64,000 nt of DNA from Eucalyptus grandis (Eukaryota > Streptophyta > Magnoliopsida > Myrtales > Myrtaceae), in NCBI RefSeq assembly GCF_016545825.1, contig NC_052614.1, positions 992,001 to 1,056,000 of the forward strand. The letters run 5' to 3'. The stretch's first letter is position 1. Every line of letters starts with the position of its first letter. Below the pieces are notes generated by a model that was not told the DNA's origin, did not search any database, and worked only from the letters and a program-made list of their open reading frames with translations. The position numbers were made by a program, and so were the translations under genes. Shown in pieces: positions 10,834 through 21,975 of the stretch.

Positions 10834-13800
10834 TGTGACATCCCGATTTTCCAATTCTATTTGCAATAAATTGAGACGGGCATTTCGTTGGCACGCATAT
10901 AGTTCTTTTCCTTGAGTCGGCCACTCATATGAAAACTAGTCTATCGGGTGAAGTCATTAAGAGTTTCTAATGCATCGACTCGAGAATTTGACCGGAATTG
11001 ACTTTTCGGCCGAGCTAGTCCGCAAGGGTCATTACGGCACGATTAAAATCGATTAGAGATCGGAGATAGGTTGACTCGATAGAGGCATGTGATCGGTGTG
11101 GGTGATTCCACCCGGATCGCACAATTCTTGTCGATCGACCTTTGGACCGACTTTTCTATCGATTGGGTACCCTGTGTTCGTATTTGAAACCTTGAGATTA
11201 CCCCCGACAACCGAAAGTCGCCAATGTTTCAAAGATGCACATTGTGGCTTGAGATGATCGACCACAGGTCAAATGCGTGAAAATTTCTAAAGGCTACCCG
11301 TAGGTTAGGCCGCGCTAGTATCGTGCCAAAGTGAAATTAACCGTGTAATTGAGATCGAATTCGAAATGGAAGTCCGGTGTGTCACAAATCATTTCAAGAT
11401 CATTGAATCATCTTTGGGAAGATTTTTCATGCAAGCCGAGTTTTTCAAAAATTAATAAGAGAATGGCTAATTTGGCTCGAGAAATTAGTAAGCCCGCCTT
11501 TAGTCGCGCTTTTGGGACTTAAGTTGGTTTTATGGACAAGTGAAGATGTGAATTGAAGAGTGGTGACATTGAATTAATTTTATGGATTTCAATTGGACTT
11601 AATGGAAGAGAATTGATGGGAATTGAATAAATTAATGTACAAGGATTTGGACCCGGCGGAAATGATAATGCACCCATTGAATAATGTTGTGGGAGAGGAG
11701 ATAGTGGAAGATGACATAATGCGGGTGATGTCATGCTGATTGAAGCCTGCCGAATGGGGTGTTGACAAGTGGCAAGAGCCCATTGGCCCTCATAAAGTGG
11801 GGTTTTCCCTCTCACCTATCAACATCATCTTCTTCCTTGGAACCTTGAGAGGAGAGAGAAAGGAGGGGGGGAGGATGTGCGACCGGACCAGCCAAGCCGA
11901 CCGCCCGAACGCCGCCTCCTTCGCCGCTCGTCGTCCGTAGTTCGTCGCCGTCACCGGAGCCGTCGCGGTGGTCGTTCGTCCACACGCCTCTGTCCTCCTC
12001 TCTCCCGTTGCCTCTCTTCTCCATTTCCATGGTGCGAAGACCAGAAAAATGCAGAGAAGAAGAAGCCGCAGCCATGGCCATCCGCTCCTGCTCGCACGCC
12101 GTCGCCACCGCCGCCGTGCGTCCGTCCCGCACCGCCCGCGCGCGCTCGCCGGCCTGTCGTCGCACCGTCTCCACTTCGCCTCAGCTCGCGTCGCAGCTGC
12201 TGCATCAACCCGTGCCGGAGCCGTTCGGCCACCTCCGGCCACCGTTCGGGTCCTGCCTTGGTCCGGTTCAACCCCTCAACCTTCCCCGGTCCTTCTCCAT
12301 CTCATCCAAGCTCCGGATCTACCCTTCCTTGGCCTCAAACCGCCATGGACAGCAGCTGCAGAAAATGGGTATGGCAGCCCCTTCTTGGCCCGTTTTGGCC
12401 GCCTTCTCGAGCCCGGATGCTCGGCCCGCTTTGAGGAAAGTCGATCCTCGCGTCGTTCTCGTCGTTTTGGTTCGCTCGGCTCGCTAATCCGGTGAGTGTA
12501 GCTCACTAAACCTCGCTTAGAGGGTTAATTATGCTTTATGTGTGCTTAGCTTAAGTTGATTAAGCTTAGGTGGTTAATTTAGTTGATTTAATTATGATTT
12601 AGATTAAGATGTTTGTTTAATCTAAAGTATGTTTAATTAAATGCTAAGAGAGTTTATTTAAAGTTAAGCCTTGATGTGACACAAAATGATTTTAGTTTTG
12701 AATTATTTAAGTGCTTCGAAATTCTGGAAAATATTATATTATATTATAATCCGAAATTATTAAAATATTATTATTTAAAAAAAAAAATCAGAAAAATTAT
12801 TTTTGACCTCGATTCTTTCGAAATTTCGTGCCGGGCCGCTACGGTACATTCGGATTTTGAAATTGATGATTGGATAGTATAAGTTGAGTGTGGATTTCGA
12901 AAACTGTGGATATTATTATTTAATTATTTTCGGAATAAATTTAATTATTTATTAAATTCCGAAAATCTTCATTGGGACCTTATTTGCTCGAATTTCGTGC
13001 CGATCATTCTGTGCATTTAGAATTTGAAATTGATGATTGGTTGTGATGAATTGAGTGTGATTGTGATTTATAGGGATTCTTTATGAAATCCTAAGTGTAG
13101 AAATTGATGGGAGATTGGGCGTGATTGACCACCTATTAGAGGTCGTGCCCAGTGAGGCCGTGAAATACCACCTTGGAAAGGTCGTGCCCGATGAGGCCGT
13201 GAAATACCACCTATTAGAGGTCGTGCCTAGAGAGGCCGTGATAAACCACCTATGAGAGGTCGTGCCCAGAGAGGCCGTGATAAACCACCTATGAAAGGTC
13301 GTGCCCAGAGAGGTCGTGATAAACCACCTATGAGAGGTCGTGCCCAGAGAGGCCGTGATAAACCACCTTGGAAAGGTCATGCCCGATGAGGCCGTGAAAA
13401 ACCACCTACAAGAGGTCGTGCCCGATGAGGCCGTGAATTACCACTTGATTACAGGTCGTGCCGAGTGGGGCCGTGATGCCACTGATTTAAATTTGCCGAG
13501 TAGGGCCGTAGTTGAGAGCAATGATTGATTTGCTAGAATGACATGTAATCGGCCGAGTCGATTGATCGGCGAGACGATCCAAGTGGTTGAACGGTTTGAT
13601 AATGTGATTGTGCCATGGTTGTTTGGTTATCATAATTGCACGTGGTTGGTTTATATAAATTGTGCTAACCTGCAGATAAAGGCTGAGGCGAGGTAAGTCT
13701 TCTGTGTGATGTGGCTATGCCACCCGGGGCGTATTTTCCTTCTAATAGGGGTTTAGGGGGTTGAACTTGCTGAGACATCGTCTCATCCCGGTTGTGGGAT

Positions 13801-14168
13801 TAAAATTTCAGGTCCCCGGTGGATGGAGTGGCCAGATAGCTTTGGTTGGCCTTGAGGAGTTGCGGATGTGAAGTCATAAGGGTTGGAGAGCGTGTCCTGC
13901 TAGTTGGTTGTAGGATAGTTCCCATTTCGTCGAGTTGGTCTATTTTGTAGAAAGTCCAGTGTTGTATTTAAACCCTTTGTGTTTGTAAATGGGTGTTTGG
14001 TATTGCGATTGATTGCCTGCTTTTCTATCCCAAGTTAAATGTTGTTAGGGGATTTGTTTCGCTTCCGCATGCGTAAAGAAATTAATGGGTCGGCGACATT
14101 TCCTGGGATGTCACATTTTTGATCGACCGTAGTGGGATGTGCACGCGCTCGGGGTTCGGGGCGTGACA
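10834..14168 (+). mobile_element. Long solo LTR, probably Ty3/Gypsy, nested in the older LTR
   Basis: The element begins TGTGACATCC and ends GGCGTGACA. It is flanked by a perfect 5-bp duplication, ATAAG (10829-10833 and 14169-14173). No primer-binding site, gag or pol was found between the ends, so it is best read as a solo LTR left by recombination, or as a non-coding derivative. Inside are a very GC-rich stretch (about 11880-12490) open in several frames on both strands, an AT-rich stretch (about 12520-13080) and a 39-bp tandem array. At 3.3 kb it is long for an LTR but within the range of some plant Gypsy lineages. The superfamily call is an inference from the terminal sequence. Confidence 0.68.
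13126..13478. repeat. 39-bp minisatellite, about nine units, inside the solo LTR
   Basis: The unit is GGTCGTGCCCAGAGAGGCCG followed by TGATAAACCACCTATGAGA, repeated about nine times with substitutions. Two alternating variants occur (CCGATGAGGCC and CAGAGAGGCC). Because 39 is a multiple of three, the minus strand stays open as a 13-residue peptide repeat (SLGTTSHRWFITA and variants). I regard that as a by-product and not a gene. Confidence 0.88.
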
Positions 14169-15015
14169 ATAAGAGTTGGTGTCTTTTGGCATAATCGGGT
14201 ATCGTCTTGCCCCATTGGGTACGACATCGTCTCGCGTACTCATATGTATTAGGATGGCATTCCATTAAGAGCATTGGTATGGCTTCATCTACGACTCGGC
14301 ATCTGAACTCCTGTCGAACATCCGATAAAAATCGAGCATCGTTTCGCATATTCATACGCATCAAGATGAAATCATTACCTAGTGTAATCATATGCATCAG
14401 GGCCATTTTGTGACCACATGAGCACTTAACCACTCAAACAATTTTTTTTATCTTCTGACTTAGCCAATGCAGACGTGATTCATGCTCAAATAACAAATCC
14501 CATAAATTTTTACTTTTAAAATTCTTGTAAAATAATCTCACGTGGTCACATACTTAAAAACAACCTGTCAAATTTTGCACACTTTTATTTTAAAACCTAA
14601 TTGCCCCATTTAATTCATAAAATCTGATGTCCAAATCCGACATCTCACAATTCTCTATTTTCTTGTCCATAAAAACTTCTTTGAAAATATATTAACTAAG
14701 GCCTATAATTGCACAATTAATATTATGGCATGGCCAATACAAACAATAGGAATTAAGCATAAACTCATCCAAAAAACGAGTATAAAATTCTACTTAATGA
14801 CTAATCTGTCATTAACCACACGATCGCGATTAATTAAACTAAACTCGATTAATTAATCTAACTATAATTAATTAAAAATTAATTAGTGTTAATTAAAATA
14901 ATTACAATTAAATAAAATAATTACGATTAATTAAGCTAATTACAATTAATTAAAATAAATTAGATTAATTAATCTAACCATGATTAACTAAGACTAATTA
15001 ATCTAACCATGATTA

Positions 15016-15582
15016 ACTAAGACTAATCGTAATTACTTAAACTAATCACACTTAAAATTAATCTAAACTGTCCTTAAACATGATTAAGGCTAAAACATAC
15101 TTATTTCAAACTTAGCGATAATTCAATGGACAATGAGGCGACGTCCAATAAATTAGTCTTGCGACTCTTGAAAGTTCGATACCCAAAATCAAATTAAATT
15201 TCATGGTTAAAATTGTTTAAATGCGACTTTAGTATGATCAAAACTATTGAATGCAACTTTAGTATAACCTAAACTATTTGGTGGCTTTTAGGGGTTCTCT
15301 CGTGGTTGACCCGTGTTAATAATTTTCGATCCACGTTTGTGCCTCTTCGAATTGTGGATGCCCCTCAGTTGTCATGTAATCTCGAGAGTTCAATTACATA
15401 TTATTTGTACAATATCAATAGAAAATCGATTTATTGTTGTTTGACGCAAATAACACAATCGTGCGGAATCATCTACGAACCGACTACATGCTTCCGTCGA
15501 ATCAATTTATATTAATTTGCTAATTGACTTATAACAGTGTAGTATTGACCCTTGTCATTCCTTATAGCCGAACGTTCAATTC
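15016..15582. repeat. Direct repeat R1 (567 bp)
   Basis: This segment runs from CTAAGACTAATCGTAATTAC to GTTCAATTC and recurs at 16004-16571 with scattered substitutions. It lies in the old solo LTR, next to low-complexity TTAATTAA-rich DNA. It carries no gene. Confidence 0.8.
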
Positions 15583-16003
15583 CTGAAGAATCGCCTTGGC
15601 AAGATGGTAAGAGATAAGGCACTGACATTCCATCAGGTGCCGGATACCTTAGCCAATAGGAGGATGCAACAGAGTTGGAGCCTTAGCCCATCTATCTTTT
15701 CTTGAACTGAGGCCTCCCTTGTTTTTTCCTTCTCTTTTGTATGAGGTTGCTGTCGCGGGCTTCCTTGTTTGTATCTTTGTGCTAGTGGAGGAAGTATAAC
15801 CTTTGGGTGTCAGGTCTTTCTTGTTTTCGTTTTGAGGGTTGCCGTTGTTTGGCTCCCCCCTCCTTTCCTTTTCTTCTCGGCACCCTTCCACTTGTTTTGA
15901 CTTGTTTGTCTTCGTGAGTGCAAGTTTTGTTGGTGCCGAGACTCTTTTGCCGTATAGCTTTCTTGGTTAAAAGTCAATATATATCTTACCTTTACCAAAA
16001 AAA
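15583..16003 (+). mobile_element. Poly(A)-ended insert between the two direct repeats (possible SINE or LINE 3' end)
   Basis: This 421-bp segment is unlike its AT-rich surroundings and ends in TTTACC followed by a run of A directly against repeat R2. A plus-strand A-tail suggests a retroposed sequence. The start (TGGCAAGATGGTAAGAG at about 15597) is vaguely like a pol III A box, but I see no convincing B box. No target duplication separate from the R1/R2 repeats could be defined. Confidence 0.4.
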
Positions 16004-16571
16004 ACTAAGACTAATCGTAATTACTTAAACTAATCGTACTTAACATTAATCTAAACTGTCCTTAAACATGATTAAGGCTAAAACATACTTATTTCGAACT
16101 TACCGATAATTCAATGGACAATGAGGCGACGTCCAATAAATTAGTCTTGTGACCCTTGAAAGTTTGATACCCAAAATCAAATTAAATTTCATGGTTAAAA
16201 TTGATTTAATGTGACTTTAGTACGACCAAAACTATTGAATGCAACTTTAGTATAATCTAAACTAATGTGTGGTTTTTAGGGGTTCTCTCGCGGTTGACCC
16301 ATGTTAATAATTTTCGATCCATATTTGTGCCTTTTCGAATTGTGGACACCCATCGGTAGTCATGTAATCTCGCGAGAGTTCAATTACATATCATGTGTAC
16401 AATATCAATAGAAATCGGTTTATTGTTGTTTGACGTAAATATCACAATCGTGCGGAATCATCCGCGAATCGACTACGTGCTTCCGTCAAATCGATTTATA
16501 TCAATTTACTAATTGACTTATAACAATGTAGTATTGACCCTTGTCATTCCTTATGATCGAACATTCAATTC
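16004..16571. repeat. Direct repeat R2 (568 bp)
   Basis: Second copy of the segment at 15016-15582, in the same orientation. It starts right after the poly(A) run of the insert and diverges from R1 after ATTCAATTC. Both copies include the phrase ACAATGAGGCGACGTCCAAT. Confidence 0.8.
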
Positions 16572-16733
16572 GAATTCTCTAGTCTTTCGCGTTTTAACCC
16601 TTAACGGCATTACTCAATAGATTAGTTAACTCGTAAGTCATTAATTCAGAGTAAAATAACCATAAGCACACAGATGAAATAACTATTTTATATATTTTGA
16701 AATAGATGCCAAATTTTGAGATATCACAAAATC

Positions 16734-17217
16734 ACTATTTATTCAAACTAATAATTGTACACGAAATGATAGTTTGGCGTGAGTTGACGGAGGGCCTACA
16801 TAGTACAAATGTGTCCTGTATGTGGTAAACTTGAGACCCACTATAGACCATGCATCAACACTCAAGCACGACCGTGCAGGGACTGCAGAAGTTTGAGCAT
16901 TTTGTTAATCCTTATTATCTTAGTTCGAGCAAATGTGGATTGTACTGTTATGGCTAATTTATGTGTAACCAAAACGTGATAAATTGCAGTATAATTAAGA
17001 TTGCCTGTAACTTGACACTGTTCCAACTGATTTGCCAGTTCTGACATTGTTAAGGGCTTTACCCACTGAATTGGTCTCTTCAATGTTTACTAAGAAGAAC
17101 CAACCCTTTGTTGAAACGATAAAACTGTAACAACATGTCGCCCTTAGTTGCTTCTTTCTCATCAATGCAGACATTTCTAAGAATATCGGCATCACTTGTG
17201 GTTAATTTTGCAGTAGT
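16734..17217. other. Distal 3' flank of GLR C, cut off by Copia-1
   Basis: This matches the conserved DNA downstream of the other GLR genes (compare about 48690-49100 and 32180-32340, with further similarity near 34020-34340). It contains no open gene. Together with 25385-25579 it restores the normal 3' flank of gene C, so Copia-1 inserted into that flank. Confidence 0.7.
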
Positions 17218-17300
17218 AGTTATGTTAGATATATGCCCTAAATTAATTAATTGATTAATTAAAGTGGCACACAAATACGTGCACATGCACGCACGAATTC

Positions 17301-17464
17301 GTGCATGATGGTCAGCAACCGCTGACCATCGTGCACGAAATCGTGCATAAACGGTCAGCGGTTGCTGACCGTTCCATTCATGCACGATCGTGCTCGATCG
17401 TGCATGAGAATGAGGATCAGCAACGGTTGCTGATCCCACGATCGGCAACCGTTGCTGATTCGTG
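17301..17464 (+). promoter_or_regulatory. Cluster of five hairpins upstream of the Copia-1 TATA box
   Basis: Five near-perfect inverted repeats lie back to back. They are: 17301-17316 with 17321-17336; 17351-17359 with 17364-17372 (ACGGTCAGC/GCTGACCGT); 17379-17390 with 17395-17406 (CATGCACGATCG/CGATCGTGCATG); 17414-17424 with 17426-17436 (GGATCAGCAAC/GTTGCTGATCC); and about 17437-17464. Loops are 1-4 nt. Most share a CAGCAAC/GTTGCTG or GGTCAGC/GCTGACC core. They occupy the U3 region directly before TATAAATA, so they are placed to act as repeated promoter elements. That role is inferred. Confidence 0.75.
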
Positions 17465-17472
17465 TATAAATA
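17465..17472 (+). promoter_or_regulatory. TATA box of the Copia-1 5' LTR
   Basis: TATAAATA, followed by an A-run. The 3' LTR has the same box at 24865-24872. It would set the start of the retrotransposon RNA a few tens of bases downstream. Confidence 0.7.
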
Positions 17473-17978
17473 TTAAAAAAAAAAAAAGCTGCAAAAGGTT
17501 GCAACATAGAGAGATCTTCTGTGGGTGTGCGCTGTTTTGGTTTTTTAGAGAAAATGGGTTGCTAAAAATCAAGAGAAACGTGTGTGTTCTTGTATTCTTC
17601 AAGAGAGGAGAAAGTATAGTGTTTTCTCATTCGGGCCGTGACTATAATACATTGAGGATACATTGGATCATTTCCACGTGATTGCTAGCACGATCAAAGT
17701 GGAGAATATCTGAAGGTTCTCTCTTCCGTTCGACGTTCGTTGTTGGTGTGTCTGAACTAGAGGTCCGACGCTTGTGGGACTCGAATTGTAGAACATCCGA
17801 ACCGACTCGTTTTCAAAGCGCGCTTCGAGAGGTAATTCGTTTAACTTCCTTTCATGTTTAGATATTTGATTGAAACGCACGAACAACGCCTTAGGAGAAT
17901 CATGTGTAAAATATATCTTTGTTTCCGCTGCGTTTATTTCGTTAATTTTTCTTATACATGATTCATGAAACCTAACAG

Positions 17979-17990
17979 TGGTATCAGAGC
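17979..17990 (+). other. Copia-1 primer-binding site (initiator Met tRNA)
   Basis: TGGTATCAGAGC lies one base after the 5' LTR. This is the standard plant Copia site, complementary to the 3' end of initiator methionine tRNA, where minus-strand DNA synthesis begins. Confidence 0.92.
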
Positions 17991-19350
17991 CAACCTTAGG
18001 CGTTTTCGTGCGTTTAATTGATTTATAGTTCAAATATGTTTTTGCGTTCTAATGGCCAATTTATTTTGTTAAGAGAATTGGTTCTCTTACTCTTATGTGG
18101 CCTATAGAAGTTGATTAATTTATGTGAAAAATTTAATCAACTAAGCAAAAATTAGAACTAAATCAATTTTGAATCAAAAATCTATAACTTGTTATACTTT
18201 GTGTTTATATTCTACAAGTGATATGCAGAATTTTATGCATGCCTTCCAGAGCTTTAAATTTTGAATTTATGGCTCGTAAGGAAGGGTGGTGATCATGGAA
18301 AAATCCCTAATTATTGTGATTGTTGTATGGATGAATGTATGATGATTACAGGTATTCTTTTTGGGGATGTAATTATTAAATGGAGGCTGCGTCCTTCTTT
18401 TTTATATTTATTTTTATGAAATGTAATTTAAGTATAGTGTAGTATTTCAATTATTGATGTAAATACTACAAGAGAGGAGGAGCCATTGGAGGAGCCATTA
18501 AACCGGTGAGCTCTCTAGGCCCGGTCTTTGAAGAGTTCAAAGATTGAAGAAAAAGTGAAGAGCAGGTCCATATTATTAAATTATTAAAATGGCTAAATGG
18601 GTCTCTTTGGCTCGAGACCCATTGAACCATAATTCCATGATCACCACATAGGATAGATATTATGTGATATCTATTTATTTATTGTGTTTATGGTATCGTG
18701 CATGTTAAACCGGTTAATGTGCAAAGTGAGACCGTTAATAACGACCTAAATCTCCTTACAAAGAATATTAAGTCGAAACGGGTTTCGGACTCGTGGCCTT
18801 CCATCGTCGTGGTTTGATCCAATATTATAGTGGTTAATTAACCGGTTATGGATACATAGGGGTTAATTACCATTTATAATATTGGACCACTCCATTATGC
18901 ATATGATGCTGTGGGGTTGGAGCCAAATGATTTCCAATAACTGTTAGGTGAGGGAATTATTTGTGTTTTCAATACTTGCATGAGACGATGGGCTAGACTT
19001 AACTATGATCATTATGCCAATAACTGTTAGGTGAGGCTTTCATGGTCTAGAGGCCGAAGTTATGATTGGGACTCGCATATGATGCGTTGAACAAGCCAGT
19101 TCACTTACTAAGTTCATAGGACACCAATAACTGTTAGGTGAGGTGGACTTTGGGCTAGTAGGACTCCAATCCCCACTAGTAATCTTTACCCAACAAAGAT
19201 TACCGCTTCCCATCTTAAGGAGTATGGGATTCGAATATAAATTTAGTGGGAGGATCTATTTCATTTAAAGGCCAAAATGAAATAGCTACTTTGAAAGATA
19301 CAATGGCTAACAATTTATTTTCTGCAACAGATATATTATTACTCTGAAAA
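17991..19350 (+). other. Copia-1 untranslated leader with three copies of a 20-bp repeat
   Basis: About 1.36 kb separates the primer site from the gag ATG, and no reading frame in it resembles a known protein. The exact 20-mer CCAATAACTGTTAGGTGAGG occurs at 18934-18953, 19017-19036 and 19124-19143. Leaders of LTR elements can hold packaging and dimerisation signals. Linking these repeats to that role is inference. Confidence 0.75.
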
Positions 19351-20233
19351 ATGGTGACCACAAACCCACTCGCTTCTATACTTGACAAGAATTGTTTGAC
19401 TGGACCAAATTTCACTGACTGGGTGAGGAATTTGAGAATTGTTCTCAATTCAGAAAAAAATTGGGTATGTGCTTGATGAAAAGATGCCAACCTCCTTTCC
19501 TGAGGGTGGGACCCAAGAGGAGTGTGTCACTTATGATAAGTGGCGTGATGATGACTTAAAAGTTAGGTCATATATGCTTGCTTCGATGAATAATGAATTA
19601 CAAAAGAAGTATGAATCTATGGAAGATGCTGGGTCAATCATTTTGCACTTAAAGGAATACTTTGATGAGAATGGTCGAACCTCTAGATATGAGATATCTA
19701 AGGCATTGTACCGTATGAGGATGGCTGAAGGATCATCTGTTAATGATCATGCTTTGAAAATGATCTGGCACATTGAAGAATTGGCTAGGTTGAATCTTGT
19801 TATGGACAATGAGTTAGCTGTGGATTTGATCCTCCAATCTTTACCTGATTCCTTCTCTGGTTTTGTCCAAAACTTCCACATGCATAAGATGGAGAAAACT
19901 CTTGCTGAGTTACATAGCATGTTGGTAGTTTATGAGAAGGAAATGCATAACACGAGGCCAAATGTAGTGGCTATGGCTAAGGCTTCTTCTTCAAAGGGTA
20001 AGACCGTTTTAAAGAAGAATAAATGGAAGAGGCCTGCCAAACCTGTTGTGCAACCAAAACCCATGATTGATAAAGGGAAATGTCATTACTGTGGTGTCAA
20101 AGGGCACTGGAGGAGGAACTGCAAGAGGTACCTCGCGAGCTTGAAGGTCAAGCCCAAGAACCGACCTTATGAAGGTATGGTGTCTATGCTTATTGAAACC
20201 AATCTTATGGTTAGTGCTGAATCCAGCTCATGA
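19351..20233 (+). pseudogene. Copia-1 gag remnant
   Basis: The frame starts at the ATG at 19351 and encodes the plant Copia capsid protein (UBN2-type gag). A CCHC zinc knuckle (CHYCGVKGHWRRNC) lies at about 20081-20122. An A-run at about 19453-19460 has one extra base and shifts the frame. A TGA at 20231-20233 stands where relatives have the tryptophan codon just before the protease. Confidence 0.85.
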
Positions 20234-21975
20234 GTTCTAGATTCTGCTGCAACTTCACATATTTGTATGTCTTTGCAGAATCTGGAAATAAGCGAGATGC
20301 TAGGGCGAAATGAGATTGTCCTGACGTTTGCCAATGGAGCAAGAGTTGCTGCATTAGCTATAGGGACTTTTCGTTTATGTTTGCCTTCTGGACATGTATT
20401 GGTTTTAAAGAATTGTTTGCATTATAAGAATGCTGTTAGGAACATCATCTCTGTACCTCGTTTGGGTAAAGAGAATTATGAATTTTCTTTTGCTGATGAT
20501 GTATGTTCTATTTATCATAATAGAATATGTGTTGGTTCTAGCTTATTAATCAACAATCTTTATACTATTACAATGTCCGGTAATGCGATTACCAATGCCA
20601 ATAAGCAAAATAGAATTGATATAAATGCCATAACTAATAAACGCCCTAGAGACGGTCCAAATAAAAAGTATGTTTGGCATCTCCGATTAGGTCATATTGG
20701 AGAAGACAAAATTAACAAGTTGAGTAATGATGGATACATTGATCCTTTAAATTTTGAGTCATACTCGACTTGTGAGGCATGTCTTCTAGGAAAAATGACC
20801 AAAGCGCCTTTTGTGGGACAAAGTGCGCGAGCTGCCGACATATTAGAATTAATACATACAGATGTATGTGGACCAATTAATGAAACTGCTAGAGGTGGTT
20901 ATAATTACTTCATTACCTTCACCGATGATCAGTCACGGTATGGTTATTTATACCTCATGAAGTATAAATCTGAATCCTTTGAAAAGTTCAAGGAATTCAA
21001 GGCTGAAGTTGAGAAACAAACAGGAAAATGTATTAAGGCTCTTCGATCAGATCGAGGAGGTGAATACCTTAGTACTGAATTCCTGGAATTTCTTAAAGAG
21101 AATAGCATTTTATCACAATGGACACCTCCTGGAACTCCAGAACATAATGGTGTATCTGAACGAAGAAATCGTACTTTATTAGATATGGTACGGTCTATGA
21201 TGAGTTACACCGATTTGCCAATATCCCTTTGGGGATATGCCCTTGAGACTGCTGTATATATACTGAATAGAGTGCCGTCCAAATCTGTTCCAATTACACT
21301 CTATGAGATATGGCATAGTAGGAAACCTAGTCTTAATCATATTAAGATTTGGGGTTGTCCAGCTTTCGTGAAAAAGCTAAAAATGGAAAAATTGGAGGCA
21401 AGATCTGAACAAGGTCGCTTCATTGGATATCCAAAGGAAACTCTTGGATATTATTTCTATTTTCATTCAAACCAAAGAATTTTGGTATGCAAGCACGCTT
21501 CTTTTTTGGAGAATCGGTTCGTCCAAGAAAGTGGTGCTTTGAAAATAGTCTTACAAGAAGAAAATAATGAAGTATCAAACAACCGAGTTCAGATACCAAT
21601 CTCTGATTCAGTGGGAGCTTCTGATACACAACCTCTAAGGAGAAGTGCGAGAACGTCTCGCCCACCTGCTCGTTATAGACACTCGGTTGATCATATCGAA
21701 CCATTATTCATTGTGAATGATAGTGATCAACTCGGTGATCCTAAAACCTATGAGGAGGCGATGTTGGACATCGATTCTGGTAAATGGCTAGAGGCCATGA
21801 AATCTGAAATGGATTCAATGTATTCCAATGAGGTTTGGACCTTGACTGACCTACCTGATGGTATTGTACCAATTGGCTGTAAATGGATATTCAAGAGGAA
21901 GATAAATGTTGAAGGTCAAATTGGAATTTACAAAGCACGGCTGGTGGCGAAAGGATATCGTCAAAAGAAGGAATT
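20234..21975 (+). pseudogene. Copia-1 protease and integrase remnant
   Basis: The frame is open from the TGA to about 21968. The aspartic protease site reads VLDSAATSH, with alanine replacing the essential glycine of the D-S/T-G triad. Next come the integrase zinc finger (WHLRLGH...CEAC), the catalytic residues (HTDVCGP, SDRGGEY and VSERRNRT) and the GKK-like C-terminal part. The start of RT ([18 protein letters not shown]) follows before a single missing base at about 21968 breaks the frame. Confidence 0.87.

Larger units (their letters stand above)
9317..16728 (-). mobile_element. Old solo LTR (or decayed LTR element), minus strand, carrying nested insertions
   Basis: On the minus strand the element begins TGTGATATCTCAAAATTTGG at 16728 and ends GCATGACA at 9317. 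It is flanked by AAATT (9312-9316) and AAATC (16729-16733), an imperfect 5-bp target duplication. GLR spacer homology stops at 9316 and resumes after 16733, which independently supports the boundaries. Its last 80 or so bases are recognisably related to the 3' end of the nested solo LTR at 10834-14168 (shared GGTCGGCGAC, GATCGACC and TGTGGGATGT blocks), so both belong to one long-LTR family, probably Ty3/Gypsy. No protease, RT or integrase reading frame was found. A second terminus-like sequence (TGTGAGATGTCGGATTTGG, minus, starting at 14649) leaves open a decayed two-LTR structure. Confidence 0.55.
17223..17977 (+). repeat. Copia-1 5' LTR (755 bp)
   Basis: Starts TGTTAGATATATGCCC and ends ACCTAACA. 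It is 44 bp longer than the 3' LTR. It contains an extra 42-bp hairpin unit and a 4-bp difference in another hairpin, and its A-run after the TATA box is 2 bp shorter. Confidence 0.93.

Noticed and set aside
11790..12506. Several overlapping open frames of 76-185 codons on both strands
   Set aside because: They lie in the GC-rich part of a solo LTR, are open in many frames at once, are rich in R, P, S and A, and show no domain. GC content explains them.
13081..13380. Repetitive 99-codon frame with 13-residue units; CRISPR-like regular repeats
   Set aside because: It is the complement of a 39-bp minisatellite. There are no unique spacers, and the host is a plant.
17979..17990. tRNA-like sequence near the Copia LTRs
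   Set aside because: Only 12 bases match the tRNA 3' end. It is the retrotransposon primer-binding site and not a tRNA gene.
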